This document shows positions 50,130 to 59,050 of a DNA stretch of 62,330 bases, one piece after another (the stretch's first letter is position 1; every line of letters starts with the position of its first letter). Under the pieces are notes generated by a model. It was not told where the DNA came from, made no database searches, and saw only the letters and a list, made by a program, of their open reading frames with translations. This DNA is from Ignavibacteriota bacterium (lineage in GTDB: Bacteria > Bacteroidota > Ignavibacteria > UBA10030), in the NCBI GenBank assembly GCA_022616555.1, contig JAKEEG010000066.1:65702-128031 (forward strand), in the 5' to 3' direction. A program made the translations under genes and the position numbers.

Positions 50130-50160
50130 TGTAGGGGTTGAATGTATTCAACCCCCTACA
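50130..50160. repeat. Inverted repeat TGTAGGGG(G)TTGAAT
   Basis: A 14-base arm and its inverse separated by GT, with one extra base in the right arm. It lies in the 83-bp gap before the transporter gene and could form a long hairpin in the operon mRNA. Confidence 0.6.
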
Positions 50161-50182
50161 ATTACCTTTTTGGCAAAAAATC

Positions 50183-51607
50183 ATGAATAGTTTCCTTTCC
50201 TCTGATCTCATCGAAACCGACCTCTCATCGGTTGATGGCAGTTCGCTGATCAACCGAGACCTTGCAGCCACAAAAATTTCCCAGCGCACGTGGGGGACAT
50301 ACCACATCGCCGCGTTGTGGATTGGCATGTCGGTCTGTATCCCGACGTACATGCTCGCGAGCGGACTGATTGCCGGCGGGATGAACTGGTGGCAAGCGCT
50401 TTTGACGGTTACGCTCGGCAACGTTATCGTCCTTATTCCGATGGTGCTCAACGCGCACGCGGGCACTAAGTACGGCATCCCGTTTCCGGTATTAGCGAGG
50501 GCATCGTTCGGAACCATTGGTTCCAATGTTCCTGCGATTCTCCGCGCTATCGTTGCGTGCGGGTGGTTTGGGATCCAAACGTGGATTGGCGGCCAGGCGT
50601 TTAATTCTATGATTATACTGCACTTGCCGGAGTGGGCTGTATTCGAGTGGGGCTCGGCTGTTGGATTTTTGATCTTTTGGGGAATGAACGTGTATTTCAT
50701 CGTCAAGGGTACGGAGTCCATCAAATGGTTGGAGGCACTTGCAGCGCCCTTTCTGCTTGTCATGGGAATAGCACTGCTCGGTTGGGCATACGTTGAGGGC
50801 GGCGGCTTCGGTCCTATACTCTCACAGCCGAGCAAATTTGAAACAGCTGGCGACTTCTGGAATTTCTTCATCCCTTCACTCACTGGAATGGTCGGATTTT
50901 GGGCTACGCTCTCATTGAATATCCCGGATTTCACGCGATATGCGAAAAGCCAGCGCGCGCAAATAGTCGGCCAAGCTATCGGTTTGCCGCCGACAATGGC
51001 ATTGTTCTCGTTTATAGGAGTTGCCGTCACATCGGCGACGGTTATCGTATTCGGCGAAGCCATCTGGGATCCGGTGGTGCTCCTTTCGAAGTTCGAGAAT
51101 CCAATTATTATCTTCCTCTCGCTCTTATCGCTTGTTGTTGCTACGCTGACGACGAACATTGCGGCGAATGTTGTTTCGCCGGCAAATGATTTCGCCAACC
51201 TCGCGCCGAAGCGGGTTTCATTTGTCCGGGGCGGACTGATTACCGCCGTGCTTGGTATCGCGATGATGCCATGGAAGTTGCTCTCCGATTATGGCACGTA
51301 CATCTTCGGCTGGTTGGTGGGATATTCGGGGTTCCTCGGGCCCATCGCTGGTATTCTCATTGCGGACTATTTTATTACGCGCAAACAATCGCTCAACGTG
51401 AAGGATTTATACATCCGGGGTGGGGAGTACGAGTACTCGAAGGGGTTCAATATGAAAGCCGTGTTGGCGCTTGCAGCGGGAGTATTTGCTGCGTTGATCG
51501 GTTTACTTGTTGAAGAAGTACGCTTCCTTTATGACTATGCGTGGTTTGTTGGGTTTGCCGTTGCGTTCGTTTCGTATGTCGTTGCTATGAAGAAACCACA
51601 TCAGTAA
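50183..51607 (+). CDS. NCS1 family nucleobase:cation symporter
   Basis: Inner-membrane transporter, about 474 residues and roughly 12 hydrophobic helices, for a pyrimidine base, hydantoin or allantoin. Family motifs include NRDLAATKISQRTWGTYHIAALWIGMSVCIPTYMLASGLI, the WFGIQTWIGGQAF helix, and IPDFTRYAKSQRAQIVGQAIGLP. Context (last gene of the pyrimidine operon) points to uracil or thymine uptake. ATG 50183 is chosen; a TTG at 50138 would place the start inside the upstream hairpin. It ends 12 bp from the convergent dehydrogenase gene. Confidence 0.9.
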   Translation: MNSFLSSDLIETDLSSVDGSSLINRDLAATKISQRTWGTYHIAALWIGMSVCIPTYMLASGLIAGGMNWWQALLTVTLGNVIVLIPMVLNAHAGTKYGIPFPVLARASFGTIGSNVPAILRAIVACGWFGIQTWIGGQAFNSMIILHLPEWAVFEWGSAVGFLIFWGMNVYFIVKGTESIKWLEALAAPFLLVMGIALLGWAYVEGGGFGPILSQPSKFETAGDFWNFFIPSLTGMVGFWATLSLNIPDFTRYAKSQRAQIVGQAIGLPPTMALFSFIGVAVTSATVIVFGEAIWDPVVLLSKFENPIIIFLSLLSLVVATLTTNIAANVVSPANDFANLAPKRVSFVRGGLITAVLGIAMMPWKLLSDYGTYIFGWLVGYSGFLGPIAGILIADYFITRKQSLNVKDLYIRGGEYEYSKGFNMKAVLALAAGVFAALIGLLVEEVRFLYDYAWFVGFAVAFVSYVVAMKKPHQ

Positions 51608-51619
51608 ACGGTGCTGCCA

Positions 51620-53128
51620 CTACGACATCCAATTCACTTTTGATTCCGGGTTCCACTTAATAGTTGTCTTCTTCAGCTTGGTGAAGAATTCAATCGAGCT
51701 TTTTCCCGTAATGTCGCACGCACCGAATTTCGAATCGTTCCACCCGCCGAAGGAGAACGGCTCGCGTGGGACGGGTACGCCGATGTTCACGCCAATCATT
51801 CCCGCGCTTGCCCGTTCCATCACCTGACGCGCTGCTCCGCCGCTCTGTGTAAAGACGGAAGCCGCGTTGCCGTACGGGTTGTTGTTCTCAATCGTCATTG
51901 CCTCGTCGATTGTTTTTACGCGCATGATGGAAAGAACGGGCCCAAAGACTTCCTCCTGAGCGATTTTCATTTCCGGCTTCACAAAGTCAATCACCGTCGG
52001 CCCGACATAGTACCCATCGTTTTTCCCATCAACAGTAGCACGTCGTCCATCGACCAACACTTTCGCGCCTTGTTGTTCAGCTTCGGTGATATATCGCTCG
52101 ATGCGCTCCTTCGCTTCTTTTGTGATAACGGCGCCTAGGTTTTTGCCGGGAACGATTTTCCGCGCTTCATCGCATAATTTCTGAATGATGTGGTCAACTG
52201 GACCCACTGCGACCATAGCCGACGCTGCCATGCAGCGCTGCCCAGCACAGCCGCTCATCGAAGCGGCTATATTTGTTGCGGCCATCTCCTCGTTTGCATC
52301 GGGCAGGACGATGAGGTGATTCTTTGCGCCGCCGAGACAGAGCGCGCGCTTATGCCGCGACGTCGCTCGCGCGTACACGATCTTTGCAACCTTTGTCGAG
52401 CCGACGAATGACACAGCCTCAATCCCCGGATGATCGCAAATTGCTTCCACTACCGCTTGTGTACCATGGACAATGTTGAAAACGCCGTCAGGCAGTCCGG
52501 CTTCTTTCAATAATTCAGCGATACGGATAGAACTCAGCGGCACAAGCTGTGAGGGTTTAAGCAGCATCGTATTGCCAAGCACGAGTGCATTGGGGATGGT
52601 CCAGTTCGGCACCATGTTCGGGAAATTGAACGGCGTGATCGAGGCAACCACGCCAAGAGGATGGCGGTCGATGCGGCATTCCACGCCCTTGCTGACCTCT
52701 AAAATTTCCCCCGACGTCAACTGCGGCATCGAGCAGGCGAATTCTGTTACCTCGATAGCTTTATCGATTTCGGCGGTAGCTTCGGACATCGTTTTGCCGT
52801 TTTCTTCATGCACCAGCGCGGCGAGAGGCTCTGCGTTTTTCTCCATCAATGTCTTGAAGCGATAGAATATTTGCGCGCGTTCTTTTATAGGGGTAGCCGA
52901 CCAGCCCTTGAACGCCGCCCGCGCAGACCGCACGGCATTATCCACATCTTGCGCCGTTGAAACCGGCACTAAAGCGATTTTTTGCCCGAGAGAGGGATTC
53001 ATCACGGGCAGAAATTCAGTCCCCAGCGAATCCACCCATTTGCCGCCAATAAAATTCAAGACCGTGCGGATGCCGTTTGACGGTTTAGTCTGTTTTTCGA
53101 TTGTCTGCAATGGCGATGTCGGTTGCAT
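51620..53128 (-). CDS. mmsA: CoA-acylating methylmalonate-semialdehyde dehydrogenase
   Basis: Oxidises (methyl)malonate semialdehyde with NAD+ and CoA to acetyl-CoA or propionyl-CoA plus CO2. 502 residues, aldehyde dehydrogenase fold. The catalytic C299 is in GCAGQRCMAAS, FNFP and FVGSTKVAKIVYARA form the NAD site, and the C-terminal block PREPFSFGGWNDSKFGACDITGKSSIEFFT is typical of MmsA. It converges on the pyrimidine operon and would complete it by consuming malonate semialdehyde made from beta-alanine, though the aminotransferase is not in the window. It also lies 150 bp downstream of the pentonate operon on the same strand. Confidence 0.92.
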   Translation of the reverse strand: MQPTSPLQTIEKQTKPSNGIRTVLNFIGGKWVDSLGTEFLPVMNPSLGQKIALVPVSTAQDVDNAVRSARAAFKGWSATPIKERAQIFYRFKTLMEKNAEPLAALVHEENGKTMSEATAEIDKAIEVTEFACSMPQLTSGEILEVSKGVECRIDRHPLGVVASITPFNFPNMVPNWTIPNALVLGNTMLLKPSQLVPLSSIRIAELLKEAGLPDGVFNIVHGTQAVVEAICDHPGIEAVSFVGSTKVAKIVYARATSRHKRALCLGGAKNHLIVLPDANEEMAATNIAASMSGCAGQRCMAASAMVAVGPVDHIIQKLCDEARKIVPGKNLGAVITKEAKERIERYITEAEQQGAKVLVDGRRATVDGKNDGYYVGPTVIDFVKPEMKIAQEEVFGPVLSIMRVKTIDEAMTIENNNPYGNAASVFTQSGGAARQVMERASAGMIGVNIGVPVPREPFSFGGWNDSKFGACDITGKSSIEFFTKLKKTTIKWNPESKVNWMS

Positions 53129-53275
53129 AATCTGTTCCTCTCTTAAATCTCAAAGTAGCAAAACAGGTTATCAAAAAGCTACAGAGGATAATTGAGAAAA
53201 GCAATTGACGCTCTGATAGGGGTTGGTACTAGGTGCGGAATGCGTTCGATGGGGTTTTTCGTTGGCATCCAACAT

Positions 53276-54412
53276 TTACCGCAATAGTGCCGAAGCACAC
53301 CAGAGAATCGGCGCCTGCCCGTGCATGTCGCCAATGTTGCGCTTGCGGTTCAGGTAATACTGAAAATCGTTCTTCTTGCCCGTTCCTTCGCAGACTTCGC
53401 GAATGTCTCCGTGCTGGTCGATGTACGACACAAGTGCAAGCCACGCTTTACGCGCGGCAGGACCGTATGTTCTTTCGTCCAGCCAGCCGGCTTTCACGCC
53501 CGTAATCATAGCAAATGTGAACATACCGGTGGATGAGGTTTCCTGCCATGATTCAGGATGGTCGATGAGTTGGCGCCACATTCCATCTTCCGCTTGGTAC
53601 TTCAGCAGAGCGCTCATCATTGTCGTGTAGCCTTGCATGATACGAGAGTGGTGAGGATTATCCTCGGGCAGCGACCGCAACAACTCCGCCATTCCCGCTG
53701 CCATCCAGCCGTTGCCGCGTCCCCAGAAAAACGGAACATCGGGAGCGTGGTAGAAGAGCCCGTTTGGACGCTGGAGTGAATCGAGATACACCACCATTTC
53801 CTTCGCTGCACGGTCGATATATGTGCGGTCGCCTGTTGCGCGATACGCTTGCGCCTGCGCGGCAGTGATCATGTACATATCATCGATCCACATCCGCGTT
53901 TGCCAGCTTAATCCACGCTGAAAGTATGTTTGCGCCTCATCAGCTGCATATTGGCCGGTCGGCTCTTCCCACTGCGCATCTGCCATGTTCTTACCGAAGT
54001 CAAGATAACGTCGGTCTTTTGTGTGAAGGAACAACTCGAGCGGAACCGCCGCAAACATCGTCTTATCGACGTGGTCGGGAGCGGGAACGAGATGCGCTTG
54101 CTCATTCAACAGCGGATCAAATCGACGGATGAGTTTCTGCTGCAATGTTGTATCGCCACTCAACTGCGCGAATGTCAGCGCGCCGTACCACGTGCAACCC
54201 TCGGCATAGTGGAGCACATCCTGCCACATCAAATTGCTGTATCCGCCGAAAGGGCTTGCCGCGAAACGTTCAGCTACTAATTTGCCAACTTCCTGTGGGG
54301 AGGTGCCTTGCGGCCACGGCGCGTTGATTCCTAGGTGTGTGTCCTGTGCAGACGCTTGAACGCAGACGATCCACACGGCGCACACCAGCACTTGTGAAGT
54401 AACTCTATTCAT
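53276..54412 (-). CDS. Exported glycoside hydrolase, GH88/GH105 family (unsaturated uronyl hydrolase)
   Basis: Likely removes an unsaturated uronic acid from oligosaccharides left by pectin or other polysaccharide lyases. 378 residues with a signal peptide (MNRVTSQVLVCAVWIVCVQASAQ) and the (alpha/alpha)6-barrel pattern of GH105: WQTRMWIDDMYM (D177/D178, a likely catalytic pair), RPNGLFYHAPDVPFFWGRGNGWMAAGMAELL, and an ending like GDMHGQAPILWCASALLR. The ATG at 54412 gives the signal peptide; a TTG at 54433 would overlap the upstream esterase gene. The gap to that gene is 10 bp, so the two are cotranscribed. The substrate is inferred. Confidence 0.82.
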   Translation of the reverse strand: MNRVTSQVLVCAVWIVCVQASAQDTHLGINAPWPQGTSPQEVGKLVAERFAASPFGGYSNLMWQDVLHYAEGCTWYGALTFAQLSGDTTLQQKLIRRFDPLLNEQAHLVPAPDHVDKTMFAAVPLELFLHTKDRRYLDFGKNMADAQWEEPTGQYAADEAQTYFQRGLSWQTRMWIDDMYMITAAQAQAYRATGDRTYIDRAAKEMVVYLDSLQRPNGLFYHAPDVPFFWGRGNGWMAAGMAELLRSLPEDNPHHSRIMQGYTTMMSALLKYQAEDGMWRQLIDHPESWQETSSTGMFTFAMITGVKAGWLDERTYGPAARKAWLALVSYIDQHGDIREVCEGTGKKNDFQYYLNRKRNIGDMHGQAPILWCASALLR

Positions 54413-54422
54413 ATTGTGCTTG

Positions 54423-55511
54423 TTAGTCGGCAACCTTCTTCAAAGAAAATGTGCCGCCGTATTGTTCTACCTCGGCACTTGTAACGTTTCCACTGGAATC
54501 CCTCTTAAATCGAACGTTCAAGAAGAAACCCTTCGCATAGAAGCTGTCGTTACCTTCTGTGTACAAGACTAACGGCTGGTTATAAGGGCTTTGCATAACG
54601 AGTTGCGTGTCTTCGACAGAGACACTCCTTCGTTGCCCTGAGTCCATTTCGTACTCTCCCTCGTATGTTTTGAGAACGGATTCGCTTAAGGTTAACGACG
54701 GGCGTTCGAAGACCCATTGCAAGCCTCGCGTGTATCCTTCAGCTTTGGTGCCGGAGTGTCCGGTGTTCTCCAAAACGCGCGTCTGCATCTGGAGTCCCTT
54801 GTATTCCCGCCCGTTCAATTGCTCAACCCATTTCTCGAAACCCGGCACACCGCCTTCCACTTCGCCATGCGCCATAAATAGGCGAACGGGCAAAGACGAA
54901 TTTTTCTTCGCATAGTCTTTCTCGAAGTCATAGATTACGCCATTATCGAACCCGATGGCAGGGCTAGTGAGCACGTACCGCTTGAAGATGCCCGTTTCCT
55001 GAAACATCGCGTAGAGCGTGAAAAGCCCGCCGTAGGAGCTGCCCATCAGCGTGCGGTCGTGTGTAGTACGGAATTTTGATTCGACAAAGGGAATCAGCTC
55101 GCTTTTAATGAACGAAAGAAATTTTGGGGCGTTGCCGGACTGCGGAACTCCTCGTGCGTTTGTCGGGGTGAGGTCGGCTGCCCGCAGCGAATCATGCCTG
55201 GGATTTTCTCCGCCCCACGTAATACCGACGATGACAAATGCGGGCACGAAGCCGTCGTAGTACTGCGAGCCGTAGATTGCCTGCACGAGGGGGAAATCCC
55301 ATTGCGCATCAAGCACAAACACGACCGGGAATGATTTGGTCTCATCGTCATATCCTCTTGGGAATTGTACCAACAGGTTATACTCTCTGCCAACCATTGT
55401 GGAAGATAGAGAGTGAAGCTGAGATCCGGGGATTTCAACGCGCGGCTGAGCAAGAGCCGTTGTCGCAAGCAGACTGCATGCGACAGCAAGATACATTATT
55501 TGGGATTTCAT
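54423..55511 (-). CDS. Exported alpha/beta-hydrolase, esterase D / enterochelin esterase-like
   Basis: 362 residues with a signal peptide (MKSQIMYLAVACSLLATTALAQ). The serine hydrolase nucleophile motif is GSSYGG (S159), and a likely catalytic histidine is in LENTGHSGTKAEGY. The start block YNLLVQFPRGYDDETKSFPVVFVLDAQWDF matches the putative esterase family (PF00756-like). A small beta-rich C-terminal extension (about 280-362) is extra. The start at 55511 has AAGGA upstream; the longer frame runs into the next gene. It lies between the pentonate dehydratase gene (23-bp gap) and the GH88/105 gene, so it may deacylate the same plant polysaccharide oligomers; that is inference. Confidence 0.8.
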   Translation of the reverse strand: MKSQIMYLAVACSLLATTALAQPRVEIPGSQLHSLSSTMVGREYNLLVQFPRGYDDETKSFPVVFVLDAQWDFPLVQAIYGSQYYDGFVPAFVIVGITWGGENPRHDSLRAADLTPTNARGVPQSGNAPKFLSFIKSELIPFVESKFRTTHDRTLMGSSYGGLFTLYAMFQETGIFKRYVLTSPAIGFDNGVIYDFEKDYAKKNSSLPVRLFMAHGEVEGGVPGFEKWVEQLNGREYKGLQMQTRVLENTGHSGTKAEGYTRGLQWVFERPSLTLSESVLKTYEGEYEMDSGQRRSVSVEDTQLVMQSPYNQPLVLYTEGNDSFYAKGFFLNVRFKRDSSGNVTSAEVEQYGGTFSLKKVAD

Positions 55512-55534
55512 TGTTTTTTCCTTACTAAGGAACA

Positions 55535-57262
55535 TCAATGGAGGTCGCGGGTGACAGCAGAACCCGAACAGCCGGTAAGAATATCCAGGTCGGCGCCGAG
55601 ATGGGCTTGCTGGACGTGGTCTATGTAAAATTTGACATAGCCCCGTGTCGCCATCGGTGCGGGTGGTTTCCACGCGGCTTTTCGTTTTTGCAATTCGCTT
55701 TCGCTCACATCGAGGTGGAGAGTGCGTTTTTCGACGTCAAGCTCAATTATATCGCCATCCTTCACCAGTGCGAGTGTTCCGCCGATGGCCGATTCCGGAG
55801 CGATGTGGAGCACCACCGTACCGGCCGCGGCGCCGCTCATTCGTCCGTCGGAAATCCGCACCATATCTTTCACGCCTTGCTTCAGCAGTTTTTCCGGCAG
55901 GTCGACGTTGCCGACTTCGGGCATTCCGGGGTAGCCGCGCGGGCCGACGTCTTTTAGTACTATTACACACGACTCGTCGATGTCGAGCTTCGGGTCGTCG
56001 ATGCGGTGATGGTAATCTTCCATGCTCTCGAACACCACGGCGCGCCCGCGGTGCTTCATCAGTTTGGGAGAGGCTGCGGACGGTTTGATGACAGCCCCGT
56101 CTTTGCAGAGATTTCCCTTCAGCACAACAATACCGGCTTCGCTCTGCAATGGCTGCTTGCTTGTTGCGATCACATCCGTGTTGTAGCAGACTGCATCCGA
56201 GCTGTTGTCTCCGATCGTTTGCCCGTTGACGGTCAGGGTTTCGTTATGCAGATATTTCTGCAATTCCTTCAGCACTACTTTTAGTCCGCCAGCGTAGAAA
56301 AAATCCTCCATCAGATATTTTCCCGCCGGCTTGAGGTTCACCAGCAGTGGAATTTTGCTGCCAATCGTATCGAAATCCTGCAAGGACAACTTGATGCCGA
56401 TTCTCCCGGCGATGGCGAGCAAATGAATAACGGCGTTGGTTGAGCCCCCGATGGCCGCGTTCGCCATGATGGCGTTTTCAAATGCCTCGCGTGTTAAAAT
56501 TTTCGAGAGTTTGAGGTCTTCCTTTACCATCTCCACAATTCTGCGGCCCGAAAGCTGTGCGAGCACTTTTTTGCGCGCATCTACCGCGGGACTAGCGGCA
56601 GCGCCGGTAAGCGTCAATCCCAACGATTCCACCATACACGCCATGGTGGATGCCGTTCCCATCGTCATACAGTGGCCGTTGCTGCGCGCCACACAGATTT
56701 CGGCCTCGTGGATGTCGGCTTCCGAGAAATTTTCCGTCATCTGTTTCTCTTTAATAAGCCAGTTGAAGGAGCCGGACCCGATCCGCTCGCCCCTGAACCA
56801 GCCATTCAGCATTGGGCCACCCGGCACGACGATTGTCGGCAGGTCGACACTGCATGCACCCATCACAGTAGAGGGCGTTGTTTTATCACAGCCGGTAAGC
56901 AGCACTACGCCGTCTAGCGGGTTGGCGCGGATTGTTTCTTCCACGTCCATGCTCGCGAGATTCCTGAAGAGCATGGTTGTGGGCTTCATCAGCGTTTCGC
57001 CCAGCGAAGTGACGGGGAATTCCATCGGAAATCCACCCGCTTCCACAATTCCGCGTTTGACGATTTCGGCGAACTCCCGCAGGTGCCCGTTGCAGGGAGT
57101 GAGGTCAGACCATGTGTTACAAATTCCGATGACCGGTTTGCCCTGAAAATAATCATCCGGGTACCCTTGGTTCCTGAGCCAGGAGCGATGGACGAATCCC
57201 ATCTTTCCGGGCGTTGTGAACCACTCAGCGCTTCTTAATTTCGATGGTTTTACTGTTTTCAT
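55535..57262 (-). CDS. Pentonate dehydratase, IlvD/Edd family (L-arabinonate dehydratase-like)
   Basis: Dehydrates a pentonate (L-arabinonate or D-xylonate) to 2-keto-3-deoxypentonate. 575 residues. Cysteines for the [2Fe-2S] cluster are C57 (SDLTPCNGH), C125 (LLTGCDKTTPS) and C198 (RSNGHCMTMG); their spacing equals that of C59, C127 and C200 described for the rhizobial L-arabinonate dehydratase. The SAEWF...MGFVHRSWLRNQGYPDDYF start is typical of sugar-acid dehydratases rather than IlvD. It overlaps the 3' end of nothing but its start codon overlaps the next upstream gene's stop (ATGA, 57259-57262). Stereospecificity cannot be read from sequence alone. Confidence 0.87.
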   Translation of the reverse strand: MKTVKPSKLRSAEWFTTPGKMGFVHRSWLRNQGYPDDYFQGKPVIGICNTWSDLTPCNGHLREFAEIVKRGIVEAGGFPMEFPVTSLGETLMKPTTMLFRNLASMDVEETIRANPLDGVVLLTGCDKTTPSTVMGACSVDLPTIVVPGGPMLNGWFRGERIGSGSFNWLIKEKQMTENFSEADIHEAEICVARSNGHCMTMGTASTMACMVESLGLTLTGAAASPAVDARKKVLAQLSGRRIVEMVKEDLKLSKILTREAFENAIMANAAIGGSTNAVIHLLAIAGRIGIKLSLQDFDTIGSKIPLLVNLKPAGKYLMEDFFYAGGLKVVLKELQKYLHNETLTVNGQTIGDNSSDAVCYNTDVIATSKQPLQSEAGIVVLKGNLCKDGAVIKPSAASPKLMKHRGRAVVFESMEDYHHRIDDPKLDIDESCVIVLKDVGPRGYPGMPEVGNVDLPEKLLKQGVKDMVRISDGRMSGAAAGTVVLHIAPESAIGGTLALVKDGDIIELDVEKRTLHLDVSESELQKRKAAWKPPAPMATRGYVKFYIDHVQQAHLGADLDILTGCSGSAVTRDLH

Positions 57263-58860
57263 GTGTTGATCGAATCCTTTCGTCGTTCTCCATTCACCAA
57301 TCGCCAGATGCCCAACGGATTGTGATTTCTCAACTCCTCGGGCAATAATTCTGCAGGGAAATTTTGGTAGCAGACCGGCCTTGTGAAACGCGTAATAGCG
57401 GCTGTTCCTACCGAGGTCGTCCTGCTGTCCGTTGTAGCGGGATAGGGTCCGCCGTGCACCATGGCATGCGTCACCTCGACGCCGGTCGGGTACCCGTTTA
57501 CGATCAGCCGCCCGACTTTTTGTTCGAGGATGGCGATAAGCCCTGCGTACTCTGCGAGGTCTTCGGGAGTCCCGTGAATCGTCGCGGTCAGGTGCCCGTG
57601 GAGCGCTTCGGCTGCATGAAACAGTTCTTGTTTCCCGTCTCCTGTTACAACAAGAGTGGAAGGTCCGAAGACTTCCTCTTGAAGTGTTTGGTTGTTGAGA
57701 AATGATTGGACGTTGGTTTGCAGGAGGGTGGGTGTGCCTTTATGTACTGAATCGTCTTGCCGGCTCGTCGTCAGAACGCTCACATCACGAATACTCTTTA
57801 GTAGTTCAAGACCCTTCCCGAAGTTGGTTTGGATAGCGGGAGTCAGCATCACTCCCGGAGGAGCTTCATCTAAATTCTTGGACAACGCTTCTGTGAATTG
57901 GCTTTCGTCGGCAGAGTGCTGGAGAAAGACAAGTCCAGGGTTGGTGCAGAACTGGCCGACACCGAGTGTAACGGAAGCAGAGAGGTCGCGGGCTATCGTT
58001 TCATTCCGTTCTTTCAAAGCCCGCGGCAGAATAAATACGGGATTCGTACTACCCATCTCGGCGTACACAGGAATGGGAGTAGGGCGCATGTTCGCTTCAT
58101 CGAATAAAGCCTTGCCGCCACGAAATGATCCTGTAAACCCGAGGGCTTTGATGAGCGGATGCCGAACAAGCGCAAGTCCAACATCGTTCGATTTACCCTG
58201 CACCATTGAAAATGTTCCTTCGGGCATTCCCAGCTTCTTCACTGCCTGTTGGATAGCTCTGCCGATGAGCTCACAGGTGCCGGGGTGTGCCGGATGCGCT
58301 TTGGCAACCACAGTACAACCTGCCGCAAGCGCAGAAGCCGTATCGCCGCCGGCGACGGAGAAAGCCAACGGGAAATTACTCGACCCGAACACAGCAACGG
58401 GACCGAGCGGGCGCTGCATGCTTCTGACATCGGGCTTGGGAAGAGGTTTGCGCTCCGGGTCGGCAGGGTCGATGCGCGCATCCACCCAAGAACCTTCGCG
58501 TACGAGTGAGGCAAAAAGCTTGAGCTGATTAACTGTCCTTCCGCGTTCATTTACAAGCCGCGCTTCGGGGAGCCCAGTTTCCTCTGAGCAGCGATGAAGC
58601 AACTCATCGCCCAAAGCCATAATTTCATCGGCGATCGCTTCAAGGAATGCGGCCTTTGTTTTGCCGCTCGTTGTACGGTACTGCTGGAAGGCTGTTTCCG
58701 CCAATTGTACCGCCGCGTCGATTTCCTTTGGCGTCGCTTCGTGGAATTGTGGCTCCAGTTCTCTTTCGGCAGATGGATTAAATGCGCGGAAAGTCGACGT
58801 GCCTTCGCCAGTGAGAGTTGACCCGATGATATGTTTTCCGGTTAACTTCATTGCTATCAT
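57259..58860 (-). CDS. 2,5-dioxovalerate (alpha-ketoglutarate semialdehyde) dehydrogenase
   Basis: Oxidises 2-oxoglutarate semialdehyde to 2-oxoglutarate with NAD(P)+, the last step of the non-phosphorylative pentose route. 533 residues, close to the larger KGSADH class. Catalytic C305 is in VTLGVGQFCTNPG and E268 in PVYAEMGSTNP; GSSNFPLAFSVAGGDTASALAAGC is the family's cofactor block. The start is 58860 or 58851 (both ATG). The stop overlaps the downstream dehydratase start, showing coupling. Upstream, a 190-bp gap with two hairpins separates it from the FAH-family gene. Confidence 0.88.
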   Translation of the reverse strand: MIAMKLTGKHIIGSTLTGEGTSTFRAFNPSAERELEPQFHEATPKEIDAAVQLAETAFQQYRTTSGKTKAAFLEAIADEIMALGDELLHRCSEETGLPEARLVNERGRTVNQLKLFASLVREGSWVDARIDPADPERKPLPKPDVRSMQRPLGPVAVFGSSNFPLAFSVAGGDTASALAAGCTVVAKAHPAHPGTCELIGRAIQQAVKKLGMPEGTFSMVQGKSNDVGLALVRHPLIKALGFTGSFRGGKALFDEANMRPTPIPVYAEMGSTNPVFILPRALKERNETIARDLSASVTLGVGQFCTNPGLVFLQHSADESQFTEALSKNLDEAPPGVMLTPAIQTNFGKGLELLKSIRDVSVLTTSRQDDSVHKGTPTLLQTNVQSFLNNQTLQEEVFGPSTLVVTGDGKQELFHAAEALHGHLTATIHGTPEDLAEYAGLIAILEQKVGRLIVNGYPTGVEVTHAMVHGGPYPATTDSRTTSVGTAAITRFTRPVCYQNFPAELLPEELRNHNPLGIWRLVNGERRKDSINT

Positions 58861-58900
58861 TACCGTTTCAGTTAAACTGTCTTAATCATATGGAGACCTC

Positions 58901-58990
58901 TCCCCGTCCCTCTCCTAAAGAGGAGAGGGGACGTACTCTCGGTGGTTTTTTGTGGTTTTCCCTTCCCCCTTAGGGGAAGGTGAGGATGGG
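58901..58990. repeat. Pair of GC-rich hairpins inside the pentonate operon
   Basis: CCCTCTCC-TAAAGA-GGAGAGGG (58908-58929) and CCTTCCCC-CTTA-GGGGAAGG (58961-58980), each a perfect 8-bp stem, in the only large gap of the operon. They resemble REP/BIME-style paired extragenic palindromes and could stabilise or terminate part of the transcript. Confidence 0.65.
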
Positions 58991-59050
58991 GTCTGCTTTT
59001 GTGTAGTATAGTTTCGATGAAATACAAGAGTGCTTCCCCAGTACGGCTAT

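Noticed and set aside
49981-51198. 405-codon open frame antisense to the NCS1 transporter
   Set aside because: The product is rich in S, T, P and N with no domain, and lies fully opposite a clear transporter gene.
57692-58528. 278-codon open frame antisense to the semialdehyde dehydrogenase
   Set aside because: The sense protein has the catalytic C and E and family blocks; the antisense product matches nothing.
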